Under the pieces are notes generated by a model. It saw only the letters and a list, made by a program, of their open reading frames with translations. It was not told the DNA's origin and made no database searches. A stretch of DNA of 7,667 nucleotides from Candidatus Peribacter sp. UBA6535 (GTDB taxonomy: Bacteria > Patescibacteriota > Gracilibacteria > Peribacterales > Peribacteraceae): contig DJKT01000039.1 in the NCBI GenBank assembly GCA_002436205.1, forward strand, positions 1-7,667, written 5' to 3'. Below, one piece after another: positions 1 to 6,457 of the stretch. Each line of letters opens with the position of its first letter. Within the stretch, counting starts at the first letter, position 1. The translations under genes and the position numbers were made by a program.

Positions 1-89
1 GCTTAAAGACTACAGAACATTTGTTTTCGAGCATTTTAATGACAGTAATGATAGTACTGACAGTGTTTCTGATTCCTAAAAAACCTTGG
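1..89. other. Intergenic end of window, downstream of the regulator
   Basis: No gene or clear terminator is seen in these 89 bases. TGACAGT occurs twice, 18 bp apart (40-46 and 58-64). On the minus strand AACC-AA-GGTT followed by six T residues lies just past the regulator's stop codon, but the 2-nt loop makes a real hairpin terminator unlikely. Confidence 0.4.
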
Positions 90-2024
90 TTATCGCTCCC
101 ATTTCCCATTCCACTTTTTTTGTAGCGTATCCAAGAATGAATGCCACTCCTCACGAGACTTATACTTTGGATACGGATCTGGTTGAATGGGCGTTTCTGA
201 TTTCCAAACAATATCGAACTGTCCATCGGAACCAATCTTCCCAATACGATGTGTTCTGTGCAGATGATGATTATCTGGGTCGATCTTCACTATTCCTTCC
301 GGTGCATCGAACGTCAGTCCTCCGGCTGCTTTCGCAATAGCACCGGGGTCATGTGTACCTGCTTTCTCCACGGCCTTTGCAAACAGATGTATACTATTGT
401 AGGCGGCTTCGATGGGATCAGACGTAACAGCCTGCTTTCCGTATCGCTTTTGGAAATGTTCAACAAATTCCTTATTCTCTTTGGTGTCTAAGCATTGAAA
501 GTAGTTACAAGACGTATAGTCACCTACGACGAGTTCCGACGCCATGCGACTGATCTCTTCTTCCCCAATACTAAATGAGATTGTCGGAATGTTTTTCGGC
601 GTTATTCCTGCTTCACGTAATTGCTGAAAGAAGGCAACGTTACTATCACCATTGATAGTATTGATGATCACATCAGGTTTCTGTTTCACAATGTTTTTCA
701 CAGCCTTTGTGAAATTGTCACCACCAAGCACCTCGTACTCCTCTCCGACAACTCCCCCCTTCAGCTCGAGTACACGTTCTCTAATGATTGTATTTGCACT
801 ACGGGGATAGACATAATCGGAACCTACGAGAAAAATACGTGTACCAATCGTTCTCATTGCCCAATCGATAGCAGGAATGATGTGTAGATTCGGTGCTGCA
901 CCTGTGTAGATGATATTCGGTGATTGTTCGAGGCCTTCATACTCCACCGGATACCAGAGCAAGTTGTTATGTTCTTCAAAGACTGGCTTCATCATTTTTC
1001 GGCCAGCCGATGTCCAACCACCAAAGACAGATACAACACCATCCTCAACAATAAGTTGCTCTGCCTTCTTTGCAAAGATTTCTGGGTCTGATTCACTGTC
1101 TTTCACAATAGGCTCCAACTGCTTGCCGAGCACTCCACCTGCTTTGTTGATCTCTTCTATTGCCATATGTTCAGCATCCACAAGAGATCTCTCTGAGATT
1201 GCCATTGTGCCAGTGAGAGAGTGGAGAATACCAACTTTGATCTTGCTTTGATCTAATGATCTCCACAGTAAGTCAAAGAGTTTACGCTGCATGCTTGCAA
1301 GCTCTTTGCTCTGAATAATTGCTGCAAAATTCTCTTCTTTTGTAGAAATGATGGCCAAGTTGTCATCGAACATATACATGGTCATAGGAAATGCCAATTC
1401 CTCAGGTGCATATCGTATTTCGCGTTTTTCAGTAACAGAGGTTGTAAGCTGCTCAGTACTTTCATCCGCATTGAGTGCTTGTTTGTCCTGCTCTTTGGTG
1501 CGAATTGCATGCAGAGTAAAGCCTGCTTTCTTACGTTTCTTTGCATAATCACTAAAGTAATCTGATCCAACAAACTCAAGAATATCGCTGATAGACTGAA
1601 AGGCAGTGATTGTCTTTTCTGTGGCTTGCAGAGTCCTCTCTAGAACTGTTCTTGCACCTTCAGAGCCATCAAAGAACTCTATTTTTGGCTTGGCTGTATG
1701 GGGATTGGTAATGGCAGTCAGCTGCCCCATCATTGTTGCCACCTTTTCTTTTCCAGACTCTGCGAGTTTGCTCTTACGATCTAGGTAATCGATAAGGCTA
1801 CTGGGGTCAAGTGGGGTAAAACACTGCACCTTTTTTTTCATAGATTTCGCAGCCAAACCCTTTTCAAGAAGCTGATGCAATATGACATATGCAGTTCCTC
1901 GGTTGAAACCAGACTTCTTTGCGAGGTAACTTGTCGGCTGATTTCCATGGCGCAGAAGTGTGATGTACATATGCGCCTCCTTGTCCGTAAGGCCGATTTC
2001 TGTAAGAAGTTCTTCAATAGTCAT
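90..2024 (-). CDS. TrmB-type HTH regulator fused to a UrtA-like urea/amide receptor domain
   Basis: The 644-residue protein has three parts. Residues 1-78 match a TrmB-family winged helix-turn-helix (GLTDKEAHMYITLL, then a recognition-helix region around SGFNRGTAYVILHQLLEKGL), followed by a probable coiled-coil linker at 80-105. Residues 112-255 resemble the TrmB middle/sensor domain (IEFFDGSEGARTVLERTL, YFSDYAKKRKKAGF). Residues 261-644 are a full-length UrtA-like type I periplasmic-binding domain (VGILHSLTGTMAIS, GGWTSAGRK, GSDYVYPRSAN, NTINGDSNVAFF, FSIGEEEI, DGQFDIVW). UrtA is normally a secreted urea-binding subunit of an ABC transporter. Here there is no signal peptide or lipobox, so the domain should be cytoplasmic, comparable in principle to AmiC, the intracellular amide sensor. 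I infer a one-component DNA-binding sensor of urea or a short amide. The start is a normal TrmB N-terminus with a weak AGGT six bases upstream; the stop is TAA. It is divergent from the zinc-ribbon gene. Family assignment is firm, the ligand is inferred. Confidence 0.9.
   Translation of the reverse strand: MTIEELLTEIGLTDKEAHMYITLLRHGNQPTSYLAKKSGFNRGTAYVILHQLLEKGLAAKSMKKKVQCFTPLDPSSLIDYLDRKSKLAESGKEKVATMMGQLTAITNPHTAKPKIEFFDGSEGARTVLERTLQATEKTITAFQSISDILEFVGSDYFSDYAKKRKKAGFTLHAIRTKEQDKQALNADESTEQLTTSVTEKREIRYAPEELAFPMTMYMFDDNLAIISTKEENFAAIIQSKELASMQRKLFDLLWRSLDQSKIKVGILHSLTGTMAISERSLVDAEHMAIEEINKAGGVLGKQLEPIVKDSESDPEIFAKKAEQLIVEDGVVSVFGGWTSAGRKMMKPVFEEHNNLLWYPVEYEGLEQSPNIIYTGAAPNLHIIPAIDWAMRTIGTRIFLVGSDYVYPRSANTIIRERVLELKGGVVGEEYEVLGGDNFTKAVKNIVKQKPDVIINTINGDSNVAFFQQLREAGITPKNIPTISFSIGEEEISRMASELVVGDYTSCNYFQCLDTKENKEFVEHFQKRYGKQAVTSDPIEAAYNSIHLFAKAVEKAGTHDPGAIAKAAGGLTFDAPEGIVKIDPDNHHLHRTHRIGKIGSDGQFDIVWKSETPIQPDPYPKYKSREEWHSFLDTLQKKWNGKWER
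93..1244 (-). other. UrtA-like receptor domain, copy A (within the TrmB fusion)
   Basis: This segment encodes residues 261-644 of the TrmB fusion and spans the whole receptor fold with no truncation. It is more than half identical by eye to copy B at 6458-7612, and about 80% identical over the first 40 residues. Compared with copy B and the usual UrtA pattern it differs at several conserved sites: WTSASRK has G341 in place of Ser, YPVQYEG has E361 in place of Gln, AAWNYFQS has C506 in place of Trp, and APNQQ reads APNLH. These changes suggest an altered ligand or affinity rather than plain decay, because the reading frame and the rest of the domain are intact. Confidence 0.85.
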
Positions 2025-2045
2025 ATCTGTACCTGTAATTGCTGC

Positions 2046-2070
2046 AAATATATTTTAGCACTATATGTGC
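2046..2070. promoter_or_regulatory. Possible operator sequences downstream of the regulator promoter
   Basis: Two small symmetric elements lie between the predicted transcription start and the start codon of the regulator. AAATATATTT (2046-2055) is a perfect 10-bp palindrome, and GCAC-TATAT-GTGC (2058-2070) has 4-bp arms. In addition CTATA (2061-2065) and TATAG (2077-2081) form inverted arms around an 11-bp spacer that reaches the -10 box. Autoregulation by the TrmB-type protein would fit, since such regulators usually bind inverted repeats at their own promoters. The arms are short and the DNA is AT-rich, so chance occurrence is possible. Confidence 0.3.
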
Positions 2071-2074
2071 CTCT

Positions 2075-2103
2075 AGTATAGACAAACAAATCAAAATAGT
2101 CAT
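2075..2103 (-). promoter_or_regulatory. Probable sigma70-type promoter of the TrmB-UrtA regulator
   Basis: On the minus strand a -35 box ATGACT (2098-2103, 4 of 6 matches to TTGACA) lies 17 bp from a -10 box TATACT (2075-2080, 5 of 6 matches to TATAAT). The predicted transcription start is near 2068, giving a leader of roughly 44 nt before the ATG at 2024. The boxes interlock with those of the opposite promoter. They were found by eye against the consensus and not tested. Confidence 0.5.
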
Positions 2104-2106
2104 AAT
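2079..2106 (+). promoter_or_regulatory. Probable sigma70-type promoter of the zinc-ribbon gene
   Basis: A -35 box TAGACA (2079-2084, 5 of 6 matches) and a -10 box CATAAT (2101-2106, 5 of 6 matches) are separated by 16 bp. The predicted start is near 2113, leaving a leader of about 42 nt to the ATG at 2155. The -35 overlaps the -10 of the minus-strand promoter, and the -10 overlaps its -35, so the two promoters probably cannot be occupied at the same time. Confidence 0.5.
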
Positions 2107-2154
2107 ACGTGTCTGATACTTAGACCTTGATAATTATTTTTTTCAAAGCTTTCT

Positions 2155-3873
2155 ATGGAATCTTCTACCGATACAAAAGCGATACAGCAAACCTGTGCAG
2201 AGTGTTCTCAATCCTTTGAAGTTACTGGCAACGACCTCCAATTCTATGATGATCTTTCTCCTGTCTTCAACGACCAAAAGTATAACTTGCCAGCACCTAC
2301 ACATTGTCCAGATTGCAGACAACAGCGAAGGCTTTCGCATCATAATGAAATGAATCTTTACCCGGGGCAGTGTGGACTCTGTGAAAGACGAACATTGACC
2401 GAGTACCCTGCACACTCAGGGAAACAGTATTACTGTCGAGAATGCTGGAATAGTGATAAATGGGATCCAACAGATTACGGCAAAGAGTTTGATTTTAGTC
2501 GTCCCTTCTTTGAACAAATACAGGAGCTAAAAATGTCTATACCTGCTATGGCCTTAAACATTCAGGGTGAGATACAAAATAGCGATTACATTCACCTAGC
2601 AGGATCTTGTAAAAATTCGTACTTACTCAGTCATGCAGATTTCTGCGATGAGTGCATGTATGGATATGGGTTCAAGAAAAACATTGGATGTGTCGATGGC
2701 TTTTATAACCTTCACTCAGAATGGTGTTACGACAGCGTGTATGTGCATAAGTGCTATGGCCTTAAAGGATGTCAGGATTGCATCAACTGCGCCTCGAGTG
2801 CATTCCTGAAAGATTGTATAGGATGCCAAGACTGCTTTTGTTGCATTGGACTTAGGGATAAGACCTACTGCTTTGAGAATGAGCAACTAAGTAAAGAGGA
2901 GTATCAGAAGAAAATGAGTGCAATTGATCTCGGATCGTATACGCAATATCAAGACTGGAAGAACAAAAGGTTGGAAATGCAAAAAAGTAGCATCGTTAAA
3001 GAGTTCCAAGGTCACAACCTCCAGAACAGTTCTGGAAATTATCTTCAGAATTGTAAGGACACGCAGGAGAGTTTCGACTGCGAGGATATAGAAGGTGGCA
3101 AGTTCTGTTATCAAATCGTCCTTGCTGCTAAGAATATCTACGATATATATCAGTACGGTACCAACCTACAACAATCGCTCGAATGTTCTATTTGTGGTGA
3201 GAATAGTTACCACTTACTGTTCTGCATCGATTGCCACATGAGTTGTAGTGATCTTTCGTATTGCTGGTACATGGACAGAAGTAAGAATTGCTTCGGGTGT
3301 GCAGACATGCACGACCAGCAATATTGCATTCTGAACAAAAAATACTCAGAAGAGGAGTATAACGCACTCGTACCAAAGATCATCGAGCACATGAAAACGA
3401 CTGGTGAATGGGGAGAATTTTTCCCCAAGGAAATTGCTATTCACGGATACAATAAGACTTCTGCACAGATGTATTATCCTCTAACTTCGGAAGAAGCCTT
3501 GTCCAAAAAACTGTCTTGGGATGATTCTGTAGAAGAATCGCCAAATGCCACAAAGGTAATACAGGCTCAACAACTACCCGATAACATCAAAGATACTCCA
3601 GACGACATACTAAATTGGGCTATCGCCTGCGAGGTCACAGGTAAGCCGTTTAAGATCCAAAAGAAAGAACTAGAATTCTACAGAGAACAAACACTACCTA
3701 TTCCTCACAAGTGTAGGGAACAAAGGCATTATAACCGATTTATGTTGAGAAATCCTCGCAAGATGTGGAGTAGAGAATGCGCTAAGTGTAGTAAAGAAAT
3801 GCGTACCACCTATGCTTCTGATCGACCTGAAACTGTGTACTGCGAAGAGTGTTATTCTCAGACTGTCTACTAG
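2155..3873 (+). CDS. Cysteine-rich double zinc-ribbon protein, function unknown
   Basis: The protein has 572 residues and 41 cysteines by my count. The N-terminal region carries four CxxC knuckles (C14/C17, C51/C54, C73/C76, C94/C97), enough for two zinc ribbons. The C-terminal region (about 488-572) is a second copy of the same layout, but its first ribbon is reduced to single cysteines C492 and C520, while C542/C545 and C563/C566 remain. Between them lie two related cysteine-rich modules (about 152-250 and 300-402). Each ends in a pattern like YC-x2-N-x4-S-x-EEY after a CxGC motif, so the whole protein looks internally duplicated. No signal peptide, membrane segment or enzymatic motif is visible. 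I have seen this type in Candidate Phyla Radiation genomes, often under uninformative names. Zinc or other metal binding is likely; a nucleic-acid or scaffold role is speculation. No Shine-Dalgarno is evident before the start; the stop is TAG. Confidence 0.85.
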   Translation: MESSTDTKAIQQTCAECSQSFEVTGNDLQFYDDLSPVFNDQKYNLPAPTHCPDCRQQRRLSHHNEMNLYPGQCGLCERRTLTEYPAHSGKQYYCRECWNSDKWDPTDYGKEFDFSRPFFEQIQELKMSIPAMALNIQGEIQNSDYIHLAGSCKNSYLLSHADFCDECMYGYGFKKNIGCVDGFYNLHSEWCYDSVYVHKCYGLKGCQDCINCASSAFLKDCIGCQDCFCCIGLRDKTYCFENEQLSKEEYQKKMSAIDLGSYTQYQDWKNKRLEMQKSSIVKEFQGHNLQNSSGNYLQNCKDTQESFDCEDIEGGKFCYQIVLAAKNIYDIYQYGTNLQQSLECSICGENSYHLLFCIDCHMSCSDLSYCWYMDRSKNCFGCADMHDQQYCILNKKYSEEEYNALVPKIIEHMKTTGEWGEFFPKEIAIHGYNKTSAQMYYPLTSEEALSKKLSWDDSVEESPNATKVIQAQQLPDNIKDTPDDILNWAIACEVTGKPFKIQKKELEFYREQTLPIPHKCREQRHYNRFMLRNPRKMWSRECAKCSKEMRTTYASDRPETVYCEECYSQTVY

Positions 3874-3887
3874 AATTCGCCAATATT

Positions 3888-3899
3888 GCAAAAATTTGC
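3888..3899. promoter_or_regulatory. Candidate operator palindrome abutting the -10 box
   Basis: GCAAA-AA-TTTGC is an inverted repeat with perfect 5-bp arms and a 2-bp centre. It ends exactly where the TATAAT box begins and covers the TGn extension. A protein bound here would block RNA polymerase. A related arrangement, TGCAAA followed by an AT-rich stretch with TTT and GC, occurs at 2043-2059 in front of the TrmB-UrtA gene, so that regulator is the obvious candidate. The similarity was judged by eye only. Confidence 0.35.
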
Positions 3900-3912
3900 T
3901 ATAATGTAAGGA
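3897..3912 (+). promoter_or_regulatory. Probable extended -10 promoter and weak ribosome site of the URC1-like operon
   Basis: Immediately after the zinc-ribbon stop codon there is a perfect extended -10, TGcTATAAT (TG at 3897-3898, TATAAT at 3900-3905). The -35 region (about 3876-3882) is poor, as is common when TGn is present. Transcription would start near 3911-3912, about 12 nt before the ATG at 3924. A possible Shine-Dalgarno, TAAGGA (3907-3912), lies 11 nt upstream of that ATG and would be used only on read-through or slightly longer transcripts. No terminator is visible between the upstream gene and this site, so read-through is also possible. Confidence 0.6.
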
Positions 3913-3923
3913 TTTCTCACTAT

Positions 3924-5126
3924 ATGCCCTCTCTTAGCACCATCATTCATTGGGGAGCAAAGCATCCACGCAAGCGTGGTCCGGTTATAGCAACCATGCA
4001 TGATACAAAGAAGCGTAATGCGATTGGGGTACATGCAGGTACCTATGCCGTTCAACGAGGAGTAGCAGTATCAAGAAAAACACTGGACTCTCACTACCGA
4101 CCTGATTTTGGTGATACCTATCTCACAAATGTCATTCGGCCAAATGAAAAATGGTTTCAGAAAGATACCATTGTCTCCATTGATCCATTCGGAGCGATAG
4201 CTACTGATGTATTTAGTAAACACATTGCAGCAGGATTTGCAGTGCATCCTACCATGGCGATCACCAAGGCACATATTCAAGTTCCGGAAGTAGCAGATGC
4301 CATGAGAGCTGGTCGCTTGAAACCAGATGGACAGATGCTTCGGGAGAATAATGAATGCGCAATCACAAAAGTTGCTATGGAACCTGTTTGGCATCTTCCC
4401 GGTGTTGCAAAACGCTACGGAGTCGATGAAGGTGACTTACGAAAATGTATCTTCGAGGAAACAGGTGGTATGTATCCCGATCTTATCAAGAGAAAAGATT
4501 TAGAAGTATTTCTTCCACCAATAGGAGGGCATACGGTATACATCTTTGGAGATCCAAACAAAGTTGGTGATCCCAGCGTAAAATTGTCTGCACGAGTGCA
4601 TGATGAATGTAATGGATCTGATGTATTTGGCTCCGACATCTGTACCTGTAGACCATACCTTGCCTATGCTATAGAAGACTGTATACGCACAGCTCAGAAA
4701 GGAGGTGTTGGAATTTTTGTGTATTCACGCAATGAAGGGAGGGCGATGGGAGAAGTGACGAAGTACCTTATCTACAACGCAAGAAAGCGCCAAAAGCAGG
4801 GCGATAGAGCAGAAGATTACTTTCACCTTGCCACGCGTGTTGCTGGAGCATCAGATTTTCGTCTCTATCATCTTACGCCAGATATTCTTCATTGGTTGGG
4901 TATCACACGCATTGACCGCTTTGTTTCTATGAGTAATTTCAAACACGACATTATCACAGGAAGCGGTATTGAGATCGTTGAACGAGTACCCATTCCAAAA
5001 GAACTCATTCCGACTGATGCACACGTAGAAATCAATGCAAAAATTGCTTCCGGTTACCATACAGATGGGCTTGTGCCAGAAAAAGAGGAAATGAGAAAAG
5101 CTGCCGGAAGACGATTAGATGAATAA
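3924..5126 (+). CDS. GTP cyclohydrolase II-like protein of the URC1 (uracil catabolism) type
   Basis: From the ATG at 3924 the protein has 400 residues. An upstream ATG at 3849 would add 25 residues, but these lie over the preceding gene and the promoter, and the family starts near PSLSTIIHWGA, so 3924 is preferred. Residues 1 to about 195 are the N-terminal domain specific to this subfamily (RGPVIATMHDTKKRNAIGVH, IVSIDPFGAIATDVF, FLPPIGGHTVYIFGDP). The rest is a GCHII fold with the zinc ligands in the C-x10-C-x-C spacing (C229, C240, C242) and an active-site region YSRNEGR (Y267-R273). Classical RibA reads RGIGL after this point, here RAMGEV. Homologues named Urc1 act in the URC pathway, which opens the uracil ring at nucleotide level and releases urea. 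No riboflavin genes adjoin. I infer pyrimidine-nucleotide ring opening rather than riboflavin synthesis; the substrate is unproven. Confidence 0.88.
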   Translation: MPSLSTIIHWGAKHPRKRGPVIATMHDTKKRNAIGVHAGTYAVQRGVAVSRKTLDSHYRPDFGDTYLTNVIRPNEKWFQKDTIVSIDPFGAIATDVFSKHIAAGFAVHPTMAITKAHIQVPEVADAMRAGRLKPDGQMLRENNECAITKVAMEPVWHLPGVAKRYGVDEGDLRKCIFEETGGMYPDLIKRKDLEVFLPPIGGHTVYIFGDPNKVGDPSVKLSARVHDECNGSDVFGSDICTCRPYLAYAIEDCIRTAQKGGVGIFVYSRNEGRAMGEVTKYLIYNARKRQKQGDRAEDYFHLATRVAGASDFRLYHLTPDILHWLGITRIDRFVSMSNFKHDIITGSGIEIVERVPIPKELIPTDAHVEINAKIASGYHTDGLVPEKEEMRKAAGRRLDE

Positions 5127-5135
5127 CATCATTCC

Positions 5136-5891
5136 ATGAACAAACCAAAACCCTATATCGGCGTTAGTGCAGTAACAACGACGGAGGAAGCTCAAGCAGT
5201 TTCGGCATCCTTTATTGCGCAAGACATCACATTCGAATCTTCCCATACTCCGATGGTGGGATTTCTCCTTTCGCGTGAACAACCAGAAGATCGACCGCTG
5301 AGCTCTTTGCGTTACACTGAACTAGGCAGCGTATCTAAACTTATAGGCAGCGTGGATGTTCACGTAGGAACTGCCCTACATTATGAAACTTCTTACCCCG
5401 AGTCTCTTACTGATGATATCTGTGCGTTACTGGAGACACTCTCTAAAAATAAGCTCCCCTCTGCCTTGCAACTGAATGTTGAGTTTTTCGAAGGGTTGAG
5501 TGATTCCTTCAAAGAGATTCGCAGACAATACCCTGATATACTTCTCATCTTGCAGTTACGTTCTCTGCAGTTACCTCAGTCTATTGCGCAGTTTGGAGAT
5601 TCTCTGGACTACATTCTCATAGATTCTTCCTGTGGAAAGGGAGAACGTGTAGATACAAAGAGAGCCATCGAAATGTATCATGAAATACAAGTAAAGATGC
5701 CAGAGGTTACTGTGGGATTTGCAGGTGGTCTTTCACCGGAGAATCTAGATGAAATTCTCCCTGCTCTGAGTAAACACATTGACTCTGGATTTTGCATTGA
5801 TGCTGAGTCACAGATTCGCACGAAAGATGATCATCTTGATTTGCATCGTACCGATATGTACATAGCACGTGCTGCAGCGTTGCTCTTGTAA
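5136..5891 (+). CDS. TIM-barrel protein resembling phosphoribosylanthranilate isomerase
   Basis: The 251-residue protein begins 9 bp after the URC1-like gene, so the two are surely co-transcribed. No Shine-Dalgarno is visible. TrpF-like barrel features are an aspartate at the end of a strand (YILIDSS, D163), a following glycine-containing loop (CGKGERVD, 166-173), and a phosphate-binding-type strand and loop (GFAGGLSPENL, 194-204). An IDAES segment (221-225) sits near the C-terminus. TrpF uses a cysteine in its first strand (K-I-C-G) and an aspartate like D163. Here the first strand reads YIGVSAV, with no cysteine, and the chain is longer than the usual roughly 205 residues. There are no other tryptophan genes nearby. 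I infer a related reaction on a phosphoribosyl compound, possibly a URC intermediate such as phosphoribosylurea, rather than tryptophan synthesis. The fold call is fair, the function is inference. Confidence 0.7.
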   Translation: MNKPKPYIGVSAVTTTEEAQAVSASFIAQDITFESSHTPMVGFLLSREQPEDRPLSSLRYTELGSVSKLIGSVDVHVGTALHYETSYPESLTDDICALLETLSKNKLPSALQLNVEFFEGLSDSFKEIRRQYPDILLILQLRSLQLPQSIAQFGDSLDYILIDSSCGKGERVDTKRAIEMYHEIQVKMPEVTVGFAGGLSPENLDEILPALSKHIDSGFCIDAESQIRTKDDHLDLHRTDMYIARAAALLL

Positions 5892-5915
5892 ATGTTACTA
5901 CTCTGTTCAGTCCTC

Positions 5916-5921
5916 TATACT
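5916..5921 (+). promoter_or_regulatory. Possible internal promoter (-10) before the second UrtA fusion gene
   Basis: TATACT (5 of 6 matches) lies in the 38-bp gap between the barrel gene and the next gene, within the string TCTATACT that also occurs in the promoter of the TrmB-UrtA gene. There is no convincing -35 (ATGTTA at 5892-5897 has 3 matches at 18-bp spacing). If active, the transcript would begin within a few bases of the ATG at 5930 and be effectively leaderless, consistent with the absence of a Shine-Dalgarno there. Transcription from the upstream promoter alone would also explain the layout. Confidence 0.3.
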
Positions 5922-5929
5922 TCATATAT

Positions 5930-6457
5930 ATGCCCAAAAGAAAGCAGTCTACCAATGGCAAGAAGAAGCAATGTATGCCATTGACTCAATTCTTCAAAGA
6001 ACGGCTCCTTTGCAAAGGAGGACACTTCGATCAGTACTGTAAAGAATTAAAAGAAATGGGCATGTCTCCACCTGCGATAAAACGCTTTCGATCTGAGATT
6101 GAACCACTGCTCAAGTACATTGCAAATGGCTCCAAAGCGAAACAAAAGCCTAAACCTCTTTCTAACTGGAATCTTGGAATACTCCTTGGTTATACCTCTC
6201 CTGCACTTATTCCCAAATCCCAAAAAGGCAATTCTCACAGTGAGGCTGTGTACTGGCATCCTTCTGAAGTTATTCGTACACACACCTCTTTGGGTGTTTT
6301 TGGTATCGATATTACAAAGCTGCCACATGGTAAGAGGAGAGATGTGCTACACCACTTCATTAACATTAGTTTCAACTTCTGCAATAGCATTGATTGCCAA
6401 TTAGCTTTAATTTCATGGATGGCAGCGCAGGCAATAGAGCAATCAGCAGAACGCGAT
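5930..6457 (+). other. Unrecognised N-terminal domain (residues 1-176)
   Basis: The segment starts with a basic tail (KRK, KKK within the first 13 residues). A charged helical stretch follows at about 18-66, including MSPPAIKRFRSEIEPLLKYI, which could be a helix-turn-helix-like or other helical unit. A second basic linker occupies about 67-76. A more compact part follows at 78-170 with an aromatic and histidine-containing core (VYWHPSEVIRTHTSLGVFGI, HHFINISFNFCNSIDCQLAL). The five cysteines (15, 28, 37, 151, 156) have no zinc-finger spacing. No known family comes to mind. Confidence 0.6.

Noticed and set aside
40..64. Repeat array or integration site from the two TGACAGT copies
   Set aside because: There are only two 7-bp copies, with no further copies or matching partner elsewhere in the window.
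78..91. Intrinsic terminator after the regulator gene (AACC-AA-GGTT plus T tract on the minus strand)
   Set aside because: The loop would be only two bases and the stem has four pairs, so a stable hairpin is not expected.
910..1251. Open frame of 113 residues on the plus strand inside the regulator gene
   Set aside because: It is an antisense shadow of the conserved UrtA domain with low-complexity composition.
90..2024. A secreted urea ABC-transporter binding protein
   Set aside because: There is no signal peptide, the receptor follows a DNA-binding domain, and no permease or ATPase genes are nearby.
3849..3923. Longer N-terminus for the URC1-like protein from an ATG at 3849
   Set aside because: The extra 25 residues overlap the end of the zinc-ribbon gene and the promoter, have no family resemblance, and the conserved N-terminus begins at the ATG at 3924.
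3924..5126. Riboflavin biosynthesis GTP cyclohydrolase II (ribA)
   Set aside because: The long N-terminal domain and the RAMGEV variant after the active-site motif match the URC1 subfamily, and no other riboflavin gene is adjacent.
5136..5891. A tryptophan-biosynthesis trpF gene
   Set aside because: The first-strand cysteine is missing, the length is atypical, and no trp genes are present; only the fold resemblance is kept.
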